Source: Manihot esculenta
Lineage: Eukaryota; Streptophyta; Magnoliopsida; Malpighiales; Euphorbiaceae
Direction of reading: 5' to 3'
Length of the DNA: 64,000 nucleotides
Assembly (NCBI RefSeq): GCF_001659605.2
Contig: NC_035164.2
Coordinates: forward strand, 16,268,295-16,332,294
In this document: positions 22,263-31,786 of the stretch, in pieces
Numbering within the stretch: the stretch's first letter is position 1
How the letters are laid out: every line of letters begins with the position of its first letter
Notes under the pieces: generated by a model
Told to the model about the DNA's origin: nothing
What the model saw: the letters and a program-made list of their open reading frames with translations, nothing else
Databases searched by the model: none
Program-made: the position numbers and the translations under genes

Positions 22263-23899
22263 ATCCGTAACGACTCGAAATCAGATCGCTACCAACGCTA
22301 GGATCCAGATCGACTTAAGGTCGCCGGGACCCATAGCAAGCCTAACATACAACCTATCATATCTGATAATCCCATACATGATCATACATTTACATAAAAA
22401 TTTTAAACTTTTTCATTCACCAAGCTCGACCTGTGCATGCATCATAACCATAACATAAAAACCCCACATAAGAGCCCTCATCAAATGCTCTAGTGGGATA
22501 TCATATCATACATCAAGGTTAGTTTAACATTTCTTAACATTAAAACATTTTATAACGATCATGTACAAAAGGGGATTAACATAACATTAGGGCCAAGCAC
22601 AATACTAAACCTCATAACATTTTTACACCATACTTTACATTACATTATCTTTCATTATTTTCTCATGTCCACATCTAACTATTACATCCATAGAACCTTT
22701 ACTCTTGCTGACATCCTGGTCTATCCCGAACCTGCAAACCTGGGGGTTAAGGGAAAGGGGTGAACTACTAGAGCCCAGTGAGCAGAATTGTAAAACAATA
22801 TATTAAAATCTATACTTTCATGAAATGCATCACATCACAAACAAATCACATCAAGGATGGACTTGTCACCAAGAGCCCTCTACACATTCCAAGGGTGCTA
22901 GGGGCGTAGAATGGGCCTCACTGGTATTTCTCTTAACATAACATAACATAACATTCCAATGTGCCAAGGGCGTAGAATGAGCCTCACTAGTCTTTCTCTT
23001 ACATCATGCCAGGAGCGTAGAATGGGCCTCACTGGACTTCCATACCGTATCATCGTCATCATATCATACCGAGGACTAATGTGTCATCCAACATCCATCC
23101 ACATCAACATCAAAGTATGCAATGCAATATATTCGTGAATTCTAATGCAAACAACCTAGTATATATCATGGCATTCATGATGCATGATAATGCTTGAAAT
23201 TTATTTGCTTTAAAATATAAAGATCCATTCTACTCACCTCAGGCTGACTCTGAACAGACTCTGAAGCAGCTATCTCACTGCTGGGGTCCTTGGTTCCTCG
23301 GGTCCGAACCTACACAGGTGGACTCAAATGAGGGACCAAACATACACTAACATGACTCTAAACATCTCTCCAAAAACCCCCTAAAAATACCATAAAACAT
23401 TCATAGAAAGCATGCAAAGGAAGGTTGAACAGGGCACTTTCGGAGGCAGGTTCGGCGGCCGAAAGTACCTCCAGAGCCGAAACTCAGTCACCTTCGGCGG
23501 CAGGTTTGGCGGCCGAAAGTCCCTCCTGAGCCGAAACTCAGTCACTTTCGGCGGCAGGGTTCGGCAGCCAAAACTGCCTCCTCAGGCAGGTTCGGCGGCT
23601 GAACATGGTTTCGGCTGCCGAACCTGAGTTCTTCCAAAATGGCAGAACTCGAGCTTCTCTCCCACATTCAGCCAACCAAACCTTTCAACCAAACCAACTC
23701 ATGCAAAAACATGCAAAAACACATCCTCAAGCATTTAGGGGCTTAGAACTAACCTATACCCCAAAAACATCTCATTCAACAAACAATAAACATACATTTC
23801 ATCATTAACTCACATAAACCCTAACACTTTACAACTAGCCTAATCATGCATCAAAACTCTCTAAAACCCTTCAAAACATACACTACAAAAAAATAGTGA

Positions 23900-24420
23900 T
23901 TTAGCGACCAAAATTTTGGTCGCTAAAAGGCAGAATTTGGTCGCTATTATGAAATAGCGACCATTTAGCGACCAAAATGAAATGGTCGGTGTTTGGCCAG
24001 TCGCTAAATTTTTTGCGACAATCTGGAAATTGGTCGCTAAAATAGCGACCAATCAGCGACCATTTTTTGGTCGCTAATTTGGTGTCATGGCAAATTAGGT
24101 ATTAGAAATATTAGTCGCTGTTTGGTCGTTAAATGGTCGCTAAATTATGGTCGCTAAATGGTCGCTATTTTGGTCGCTAATTTGGTCGCTATTTCGTTGT
24201 TATTTGATCGCCTCAGGAAGAGCATTTAGTCGCTGTGTGGAAGTAAATTGGTCGTTAAATTTTGATCGCGAAATAATCGCTGTTTTGATCGCTAATTTGA
24301 TGGCTATTGCTAATTTGATGGCTATTTCTTTATTATTTGATCGCCTCAGGAACGAGTAGTCGCTATGTGAAAGTAAATTGATCATTACATTTTAGTCGCG
24401 AAATAGTCCCAGTCACTAAT
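23900..24420. repeat. Left subterminal repeat array of the CACTA element
   Basis: Many direct and inverted copies of GGTCGCTAA / TTAGCGACC, densest from 23900 to 24210 and decaying to GATCGC/GTCGC variants towards 24400. In En/Spm-type elements such arrays are transposase binding sites. Confidence 0.88.
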
Positions 24421-25026
24421 GCCCCTCATAGCTTTGTGCTACTCGTGTTATAAAACTGAATCAACCCTTACAAAATATATCTATGACTAACCAGGAACAA
24501 TATAAGCAGGAAAAACAAGAATTGTACACTAAAATATCATTCCTTTTCTTTCTATTATCAACAAATACAAAAGAATTATTTGAGGTTAATGTACAAATAA
24601 ATCTACTTGTCACCACCTTTAAAACATAATCCCATGAATGATTTACATCTTTGTTTCAGAAAGAATAAATACCCTAAACATAGACTACTATCAAACCCAC
24701 CACTAGCTTCTGCAAGTCTTTGGTAATCCCCTCATCATTGTGTATTACACTTCCAGTATCCTTTCAAAAAGGAACCTGAGAAAAGAAAAATGAAAAACTG
24801 TACAAAAAGAAAAAGTCGTACACAACTTCATTGCAAACCTTTTACCTTCTTCTTCTTAATGATTTGGCAACAAATATAGATACTGCATCAAAAGAAGCTC
24901 CTCTCCAACAGCAAACATGATCCAAGCTTACTGGTCAAATTAATGTAAGGTACTTGGGCTTCTTCGAACACAGTATCTGGAGGTAAAATGCAATCCCTAA
25001 ACAGGTAGCAATATGCAACATTCGAG
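24421..25026 (-). other. Gene-less stretch, possibly captured 3' UTR of the exportin-7-like gene
   Basis: AT-rich sequence with no coding signal between the CACTA subterminal repeats and the exportin-7 stop codon. On the minus strand it directly follows that stop, so at least part is plausibly the donor gene's 3' untranslated region. I see no independent proof of where it ends. Confidence 0.35.
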
Positions 25027-25164
25027 CTATTTCACACGGATTTCATGCCTGAAAACAGTCAGATTCTGAGTAAACCTGTCGCTGTTCTTTGCATCCAAGC
25101 TTCGAGTGACATCAGCCATCAGTTTGTCGAAACAAAGTGAAAGCCGCTGAGGTTGATCCACTGG
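25027..25164 (-). pseudogene. Captured last exon of an exportin-7-like gene
   Basis: On the minus strand, after the acceptor TTTGCAG, 45 codons plus the stop TAG (25027-25029) encode the C-terminus of an exportin-7/RanBP16-type importin-beta protein. The motif CFDKLM...TKN/AKN-R-FTQNL matches the conserved end of animal XPO7 (FTQNL followed by a basic tail). Exportin-7 carries cargo from the nucleus with Ran-GTP, but only the tail is present here, so no function is expected. The exon begins in phase 0 and keeps an open frame, suggesting recent capture or little decay. Confidence 0.82.
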
Positions 25165-25364
25165 CTGCAAACGGAACACAAAGTGTCAGCAAAAGTGATG
25201 ATGCAACATTCATGATATCAGTACGTGGCTAATTTTTTTTATCAGAAGTGATGCAGGAAAATTATAAATCAAAATGTGGCTGTACTTCAACAATTCGCAT
25301 TCAGAACTGCTGTTTCTAAAGAAAAAAAAAACTGCCATATACAGATTTCCTGATTCACCCATAC

Positions 25365-25463
25365 CTGCTCACTAATAAGAATTAAGCTCAACATAGGTCT
25401 ATTGAGACTCCACTGGTTGCCACAATCCTCAAACAACACAATCTCAAACAAGGTCTTCAGTAT
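25365..25463 (-). pseudogene. Captured penultimate exon of an exportin-7-like gene
   Basis: On the minus strand it lies between the acceptor TTTATAG and the donor CAG|GTATGG. Exactly 33 codons encode LFEIVLFEDCGNQWSLNRPM and LSLILISEQ, matching the conserved exportin-7 segment [20 protein letters not shown]. Phase 0 at both ends, so it splices in frame to the last exon at 25164. Order, orientation and intron are as in a normal gene, so a genomic piece rather than a cDNA was captured. Confidence 0.84.
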
Positions 25464-25956
25464 CTATAAATTTAAAGAAAAGAAATACACACAGATAAAA
25501 AGTGAAAGATAAAATTTAAAGAAAACTTCAGCTGCTTTCAATTTAGAATAAATTCCCAATTTCACTAAAAAACGAAAAGTTCTCTTCTTTCAAATAGAAT
25601 CTCAAGTGAAGAGAAAGCTATACACGCTATACTGAATCTAGAAAACTTAAATAAAAAAGGAAATAAAGGGTTACTCAAAACATGATAAAGCTCCAAAGGA
25701 TAGCATGTATCAACTAAATGATGAAGTTGGTAACATGAGAAAAGAAAGCAAATTGATTCTAATATTGTCCTTCCCTAGAACGAACATCCACCGCCCCCCT
25801 CTCTTTCCTTTTCAAAAGGCATAAGTGAACATGACCTTTATAATAAAGAATGTAACAGCTTACTTCTGGAAATAAACTGGGGCAGTCCACATTCCACAAT
25901 GATTTGCAAATTTCAAAGAAAGTTACACTGTTTGTCAAAATAATCCAAAATGTTAC

Positions 25957-26006
25957 CAGGAGATAGTGAAATTCCAGAAGGTTGTGCAAATGACGTGCTA
26001 GTGGAG
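25957..26006 (-). pseudogene. Captured SOQ1 NHL-domain exon (third in order)
   Basis: 50 bp on the minus strand between the acceptor GAAATAG and a GTAACA donor. With the AG carried from the previous exon it encodes SSTSTSFAQPSGISLSP, the NHL-repeat stretch that follows GYERNLNG in SUPPRESSOR OF QUENCHING 1. The phase fits the preceding exon exactly (2 nt + 1 nt). The next SOQ1 exon is absent; exportin-7 exons follow instead. Confidence 0.83.
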
Positions 26007-26184
26007 CTATTTCAAAATAAAACAAGACCAGTGTCAGAGTATGAAAAATGTCTGAAGAAAATAGAATGCTGTTAATACACTTTAGAAAAGTAGAACAAGC
26101 AAAGTGCAACTGCTCAGGAAATCCAAAATAATGCTAATATGGAGTGCACAGAAGCAGTTAAGGTAAAACTATACAGCATTATAC

Positions 26185-26342
26185 CTTGATCCATTTAAGT
26201 TTCTTTCATAACCATCACCACTGAAAGCTATAGTAACTCCATCTAGAGTATTGTGCTCCCATATCTGATGCTGTCCAGCCATTGCAATATAGACTTTTTC
26301 ATTGACTGGCTCATAGCAGACATCCCATGGAGAGTTGAGAAG
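26185..26342 (-). pseudogene. Captured SOQ1 NHL-domain exon (second in order)
   Basis: 158 bp on the minus strand between the acceptor TTCAG and donor AAG|GTATAA. It encodes LLNSPWDVCYEPVNEK, VYIAMAGQHQIWEHN and FSGDGYERNLNG, a near match to the NHL beta-propeller of SOQ1, a large thylakoid protein (HAD phosphatase, thioredoxin-like and NHL domains) that limits a slow form of photoprotective quenching. Open throughout, with correct phase on both sides. Only this propeller part was captured. Confidence 0.9.
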
Positions 26343-26559
26343 CTGAAGGAAGAAGTATGTATTTATAAATAAGGAAACATTGTAAATTTTATTGAATATA
26401 TGCTGGGAGATGTCCAATTATTTTTTATGAAAGAAAAAGATTAATGATGCCATTAATCCCAATTTTATGAAGCATATTAACAGAAGACCCAAAATTTTAA
26501 CACGAAACTAAGGAAGCATCTTTAAAGTACATTCGAAAGTACCATTTCCCTTATCTTAC

Positions 26560-26653
26560 CTGAGTCGTTCCTTTTCCTCCACCTTTATAGTCAGAACCTT
26601 TGGTTCCATTCCCAGCAAGAGTCCGCACCATCTCATTCACAAAATCAATCTCC
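26560..26653 (-). pseudogene. Captured SOQ1 NHL-domain exon (first in order)
   Basis: 94 bp on the minus strand between the acceptor TTGTAG and donor CAG|GTAAGA. It encodes EIDFVNEMVRTLAGNGTKG and SDYKGGGKGTTQ, the SOQ1 stretch immediately before LLNSPWDVC. The exon starts with one base completing a split codon and ends in phase 0, joining the next exon correctly. Its upstream SOQ1 partner exon is missing. Confidence 0.87.
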
Positions 26654-27062
26654 CTACAACAGAAAAATAATCATAAAATGATTTGCTATGAGGTCATGTT
26701 TACCAATGTAATTCATATTTAACTTCAATCAAGTTTATAAAAATAAATATCAAGTCCCCTATTGAACCAGTGAAGAAAAGTATTAGTATTTTAATTTAAT
26801 CTTAGTATTTTAATCTTAATTTAAAAAACTATTAATATAAATTTAATATATTAATATTAAAATTAATATTATCATATATATTATAAATTGAATAATATAT
26901 AATATAAAAACTATTAATTGCATGTTCTTCAACCACATCTCAAGCAGCAATAATTGCAAACTCGCCATAAGATTTAACCTTGTGTTTAACCATTTTACCC
27001 ATATGTGATTGTGATTGGATCTCAATCATATCATAGATATAGTGAATTGGCAAACATAATAC

Positions 27063-27141
27063 CTCGGCGCAGGCTTTCACTCGCTGCTGCAAATTTTTTC
27101 TCCAGATTTACTTCCCCTACAGCTTGAGCAGCGGCAGACAG
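27063..27141 (-). pseudogene. Unidentified captured exon-like segment
   Basis: On the minus strand a good acceptor (CTTACAG) and donor (CGAG|GTATTA) bracket 79 bp that read openly as LSAAAQAVGEVNLEKKFAA followed by ASESLRR. The composition (GC-richer, Ala/Glu/Lys-rich, amphipathic) is coding-like and unlike the AT-rich surroundings. I do not recognise the family; it is not SOQ1. It is probably a fourth captured gene fragment. Confidence 0.5.
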
Positions 27142-27703
27142 CTGTAAGAAGATAAGTCAGTTAGACATATCCAGAAAGTAATCTTATAGTTTCTTCACTT
27201 TCATGTCTCATCAGCAAGAACAATCTACCCATGGCCCAATAAGGTTAGCTTTGTGGGTATTCACATAGGTATCTTGCAGAGAACAAACTTATATGTTCTA
27301 GTCATCCAATAAATTTTTAATTTAATGTCATATAATTTGTCATTTATAAATTTTTCTAACACACAATATTTGACCCTCAAACAATGTCAACAATGTTTAG
27401 AGCTGTAAAATTCAACAAAGGAGGCTGTAAGACTATTCTTTACAGCTCCAACATTAGGCAACAGTGTGTTCTTGATCTGTAAGTCAAATGTGGAATCATA
27501 ATCTAGGCTATTCCCATGGCTCAAAATAATTATTCCACAAATTCCAGTTCTAATTCCAACGATAAACAAAAAAGGCCAAGACTCGAAATCATTGGACAAA
27601 CGAACAATTATGCACAATTCCCCTGTTTGGATACAGAGTTGGGTCTGCACCATCTACTGGGAAAGCTCAAGAAAAACTCAATTTTAAAGAACCGAATGGT
27701 TAC

Positions 27704-28264
27704 CTGGAAGGATCTCCTACAAGAAGCCAAATTCGCCTGTTTGGCCAGCCAATTCAAAACTGTGAGGCCATCTTCAAACGCAGCTGGGTATCTACTCTCT
27801 GGTGCCAATCTATACCCAACAGCAACAACAATTACGTCGCACAATTTGGCTATCCTCCTGCAAAAAGTATCGTTTGCCACCGAATCATTGCTCCCACTTA
27901 CAAACCCACCTCCGTGAAACTGCAACATTACAGGCAACTTCCTGTTGAACTTACTCGTCGGTGGAGAATATCCTCCATAAGTGGGTACATCGTAATCTCG
28001 ACTAGTAGCTAATGGGGAAGCGAGAGCGGTTTCAGGGAGGAAGATCCGGAGAGAAAGGGAAGAAAAGGGGTCGACGTGGATGTCCTTGGTAGCGACACCG
28101 TCAGTAAATAAAGGGTTGCTGGAGGCGATAGATTCATGGGGCCGAGAAGTTAAGCCAAAAGGGTCAGCTTTATCGCTGAAAGGAAGCTGTGATAAGCTCT
28201 GCAGAAGGCTTTTTTGTTGATATTTGAAGAAAACGCTATAAAGTTTAGCGATTACGCTTGGCAT
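27704..28264 (-). pseudogene. Captured first exon of a CXE11-like carboxylesterase
   Basis: From the ATG at 28264 (MPSVIAKLYSVFFK) 187 codons stay open to a donor CAG|GTAACC at 27703-27702. The protein matches plant carboxylesterases of the CXE11 type (alpha/beta-hydrolases of the gibberellin-receptor/HSL family), including SRPHESIASSNPLFTDGVAT, the oxyanion-hole motif LQFHGGG (about residue 116) and VAVGYRLAPE. The nucleophile GxSxG and the Asp/His of the triad lie in later sequence that is absent, so it cannot be an active esterase. An in-frame upstream ATG at 28309 is less likely, because the family starts MPSV. The pyrimidine-rich DNA just upstream looks like the donor gene's 5' UTR. Confidence 0.88.
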
Positions 28265-28420
28265 TTGTTTAGAGAACGAGAGAGAAAGAGAGGGAGAGAA
28301 GAGGCGCAAGGCTGTACCAGACCAGTGACGGAGAGGCCGAATGGGGGAGGGGAGGGCGGCAGAAGACTTAGAGTTGAGAGAGATTTAGGGTTGGGATTTA
28401 GGGGTTCTTTGTTTATTTAG
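28265..28420 (-). promoter_or_regulatory. Possible captured 5' UTR/promoter-proximal DNA of the carboxylesterase fragment
   Basis: On the minus strand the DNA before the ATG is rich in CT runs (CTCTTCTCTCCCTCTCTTTC), typical of plant 5' untranslated leaders. It lies next to an AT-rich stretch (28420-28800) in which no clear single TATA box can be chosen. If active it would drive leftward transcription across all captured exons. Confidence 0.35.
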
Positions 28421-28807
28421 GTTTATTTTTTATAGTTTATATTATTTAATTATTTTTATATAGTTTATTTTTTATAATTTATTTAGATTTATTTTTTATT
28501 TTTCAATTAAAATTTTATTTTTATAGTTTATATTATTTAAAATATTTTATACTATATATTTATTAATTTTATCTTTCATGATATAATTTTTTTAAAAATA
28601 AATAATATAGTTTTATTATATTAAAATATTATACTGTATTAATTTATAATAACACTATTTTAAATTATTTTTTAAAATAAATTATACTAAAAATAAGAAT
28701 ATATGTAAAATTATAAAAAAATATTTTAACAGTATATTAATTTTAATTTTAAATTTTAAATAAAATAAAATTTAATTAAAAATTAAAATAAAATTTTAAA
28801 AATAAAA
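28421..28807. other. Very AT-rich gene-less stretch in the CACTA element
   Basis: Almost pure A/T (TTTATTTTTTATAG-like runs) with no coding content. It separates the captured carboxylesterase exon from the right subterminal repeats. Confidence 0.7.
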
Positions 28808-29080
28808 TGGTCGCTGATTGGTCGCTGATTGGTCGCTATTTAGCGACTAATTATTTTAGTCGCTAAATATGGTCGCAAATAACTCGCGCCATTAATTCCC
28901 GCTAAATTTAGCGACCATTTTATATTTGGTCGCTAAATAGCGACCAATTAACGACCAAAAATTGGTCGCTAAGCTTTTTGTTAAATAAATATATTATTTC
29001 ATTCATTTAGTCGCAGAATGGTCGCTGATTGGTAGCTATATAGCGACCAAAAAATATGGTCGCTAATTTTGGTCGCAATT
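28808..29080. repeat. Right subterminal repeat array of the CACTA element
   Basis: Repeated GGTCGCTAAA/TTTAGCGACC and GGTCGCTGATT units in both orientations, mirroring the array at the left end. These are presumed transposase binding sites. Confidence 0.88.
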
Positions 29081-29369
29081 TCACAGTTTTTTTGTAGTGA
29101 TATATAAAACATAAAAGAAGGGTAGGATCTCCACTTACCTCTTGCAAAATGAGAGGAGAGGCGATCCAAACTCGGAGATGGGAGAAATCGAGCTCCGGGG
29201 TCTCCAAGCTTCAAAACTTTGTTCTTAGCTCAAAAATCTTCAAAACCAAGTTAAAACTTGTCAAAACTTGAAGGATTTGAGGAGAAAACACAAGATCGAC
29301 CAAAGGGTGGCGGAGACTCACCTTGCCCGAAAATAGAGAGAGAAAACTCGCCCATTTTCAGACAGGGGG

Positions 29370-31136
29370 TAATAGAGCATATTTTAGTCCTTTTTATCTT
29401 GATATTATTGATGATTATTTACATGATTTCTCCTTAATTTAGTGCTCTTGGCATTGTTTTGCAGAAAATAGTGAAAAAGGACACTTTGGAGAAAATCCCC
29501 CTAAAACTACCTTAAATGGAGCAAAGGAGAGCAAGCTTGCCAAGTTGGAATCAAGTCAAGCTAAATAAGGAAAGTTCTAAATAAGGAAAGTGGTAAATAT
29601 GGAAAGAACATTCAGCCAAGGCAATTTGAAATTCAAATTTCAAATCTCCAAATAGCCCTTTCCTTATTCAAGAAGCCATATCTCAAGCTGCCTTATATGA
29701 AGAGCCAAATAAGGAAAGTATTTTGAAATTCAAATCTCCAAGATTCATATTCAGATTTGGGATTTCAAGATCCAGCTTACTAAGGAAGTCAAATCCAAAG
29801 ATCACATATTTCCCACTTCATGCCTTCCACATTCAAAACTCAAGATTGCAAAAGGAGGCTCCACCTTTCTTAATTATGAATGGGCGGCAAAAGGAAGTGA
29901 AGAGGCAACTTGGACAGCAACTTGAACACACTTGGGCAGTATCTTGAAGACCTTGGGCAGCAATTAAAAGACCAAAGAGCCCATCCCTTACAATTTGATA
30001 CATTCTCCACGTTTTTGCCTTCACACATGCACATAGAAGGCACATATTGGACCAAGGGCACTTTGGGCAGCCTCTAAAAGATGCATGGACACCCAAGAAA
30101 CCATAGGCAGCCTCTCAAGACATATTTAAAGGTCTTATGAAGACAAGAAGAGGCAGATTGGACATCACCAAGGTTCGGCCAAGCAAGGGCAGCCGCGCCT
30201 CCCTTCTCCTCCTTCTCCTCCACCGCCGGTTCCTCCTCCTTCTTCTTTTCTTTAATTTTCTGTTTTGGTTCAGCCATGAGTGGCTGAAACCTTAATTCTA
30301 GTTGAGGATTTGTTGAAACTAAGGTTTTTTTATGGATTGTGAGATCTGAACATAAACTATTTGTCTTTGATTAGTTCAATATTCATGCAATTGTGTGCTT
30401 AAATCTAAGATTGCTTTATTGTTTTAATTAAATTGGCCACTTGATTCTTGATTGCAAAGTTAATTGATTGTTAGTTGGGATATTTGTTAGTCCGTAATTG
30501 CTGGAAATATTCTGACCTAAGAACACTTAGTGTAAAAACTAAGGAATTGTATGATCTAGCATCATCTTCATGCGTTTGGAGTAGCTAGGATTGGATCTCT
30601 CTAATTCTTTATGCAATTGACAATTGTTTTGATGCCTAAGGCCCAAGGACGTTCCTTGGCAATTTGTTAATTAGTAATTGATTAGAGGACGTTCCCTAAT
30701 TAATTTAATCATAAGGAGAGACATGGTGGTGAGAAATATTTTCCACCTCCATAACTAATCTATTGAATCAATCAAGAGAACATAAGTTTCAATGATTAAT
30801 CCAAGAAACCAAGGTGGATCCATATCTTCAACTAGACCTTTCTCATATTGATTTCCTCTTTTATTTTATTAGTACTTGCTGATTTAATTGCTGTCCATAA
30901 TTAGTTTAATCAAAGTAATCTCAAAAACTCCCTTTTTACTTTATTGCACTTTACTTTTATTCTGCTTTCAGTTACTTGCTTTCAGTTGTGCTTTCAGTTA
31001 ATTCTCTTGATCTTGTTTGGAAAAATAGATAAGTATTCAATTCTCTGTGGATTCGATCCTTTACCACTATCTGCAGTTGTAAAATTGTTGATAACCGGAA
31101 AGGTTGTTTTTTATCGGCTTCAACAACCGCGAGTCA
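29370..31136 (+). mobile_element. Solo LTR of the Athila-type family
   Basis: Starts TAATAGAGCATA (consensus TGATAGAGCATA, first dinucleotide mutated) and ends CAACCGCGAGTCA. It is homologous along its length to the LTR at 36718-38280. Flanks are GGGGG (29365-29369) and GTGGG (31137-31141); the uninterrupted sister LTR at 12411 has a single GGGGG run. Length is 1,767 bp with no internal domain. Confidence 0.93.
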
Positions 31137-31415
31137 GTGGGCCTTTTATAGGTGGCTGGCCAGACCACCTTAGGAAGCCAAAAGTGCCTCCGCAACTCCA
31201 CCATGTTCAGCGGCCGAACATGGGGTTCGGCGGCCGAACCTGGGTTTCTCCTCCAAAACATTTTCTTTCAAAACTCAAATTCTTTCTTCATTAAAACCAT
31301 AAAAACATGTTAAAACATTTTAGAAAAACATATTTTACACTTCTAGAGGTTTTCGACATCCGAGATTCCACCGAAAAATAGGAATTCCGATGCCGGGGTC
31401 TAGCCGGGTATTACA

Positions 31416-31735
31416 AATCCCAACAATTGAAGTGGATCCAATTCTTCAACTAGAGCTTTTCTCATTATTGAATCTCTTTATTTTTATTATTCGCCTTCTT
31501 TTATTGCTTTTAGTATTAGATCAATTCAATCAATCTCAAAACCCCCCTTTTACTTTTATTGTCAGTTTACTTTGCTTTCAGTTATTTTGCTTTCAATTTA
31601 TTTTCTTGGTCTTGATAAGAAAAATAGATAAGTATCAATTCCCTGTGGATTCGATCCTTTTGCCACTATCTACAGTTGTAAAATTGTTGATAACCCAAAA
31701 GGTTATTTTTGACCGGCTTCAACAACCGACTGTCA
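31416..31735 (+). repeat. Right-hand part of the 5' LTR of Athila-1
   Basis: Matches the last about 310 bp of the LTR at 36718-38280 and ends ACCGACTGTCA. Its left part was displaced by insertion of element M at 31415 and should lie left of the window. Confidence 0.9.
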
Positions 31736-31740
31736 AAAAT

Positions 31741-31758
31741 TGGTGCCATTGCCGGGGA
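31741..31758 (+). other. Primer binding site of Athila-1 (tRNA-Asp)
   Basis: TGGTGCCATTGCCGGGGA lies 5 bases after the LTR. It is complementary to the 3' end of plant tRNA-Asp apart from two transitions. A tRNA-Asp primer is typical of Athila-type elements. Confidence 0.87.
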
Positions 31759-31786
31759 ATTGATTTAACTGATTTATTTTTCTTTC

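Larger units (their letters stand above)
12674..22265 (-). mobile_element. Internal region of degenerate Tekay-like element M
   Basis: Read on the minus strand, it runs from PBS (22250-22262) through gag, PR, RT, RH and IN to the PPT (12674-12687), with LTRs at 22266-31415 and 9593-12673. It is homologous throughout to element 1. Coding is broken by several stops, small deletions and two solo LTR insertions (14004-16189, 19988-22064). The whole element is inserted in the left LTR of Athila-1, whose sequence resumes at 31416. Confidence 0.92.
23881..29099. mobile_element. Non-autonomous CACTA (En/Spm-type) transposon carrying captured gene exons
   Basis: The ends are CACTACAAAAAAA and its inverse TTTTTTTGTAGTG (13-bp terminal inverted repeats), flanked by the 3-bp duplication ATA (23878-23880 and 29100-29102). 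Both are diagnostic for CACTA elements. Subterminal regions at both ends are packed with the motif GGTCGCTAA in both orientations. No transposase is seen, so it would need a partner in trans. The interior holds exons of at least three unrelated plant genes, all on the minus strand. The insertion target was the LTR of element M; the homologous site near 12155 is uninterrupted. Confidence 0.95.
22266..31415 (-). repeat. 5' LTR of element M, split by a CACTA transposon and an Athila solo LTR
   Basis: Read on the minus strand it starts TGTAATACCCGGC at 31415 and ends at 22266 next to the PBS. Removing the CACTA element (23881-29099) and the Athila solo LTR (29370-31136) with their duplications leaves about 2.15 kb, the family's normal LTR length. 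The TATAAAAGGC box is at 31141-31150 (minus strand). Three hairpin units with CCAGTGAGG-type loops occur at about 22900-23040. The sister LTR at 9593-12673 lacks both insertions. Confidence 0.93.

Noticed and set aside
25027..26653. A single host gene combining NHL repeats and an exportin tail
   Set aside because: The two exon sets match different known proteins and the phases do not join (SOQ1 exon ends in phase 1, XPO7 exon starts in phase 0).
27704..28264. A working carboxylesterase gene
   Set aside because: Only the N-terminal exon is present. The nucleophile elbow and the rest of the catalytic triad are missing, and the exon lies within a transposon.
28421..28807. Origin of replication or matrix attachment region
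   Set aside because: AT-richness alone is not evidence; no defined motif is seen.
30074..30277. 67-aa Lys/Glu-rich ORF on the minus strand
   Set aside because: It is the CT-rich leader region of an Athila LTR read backwards; homologous LTRs do not keep the frame.
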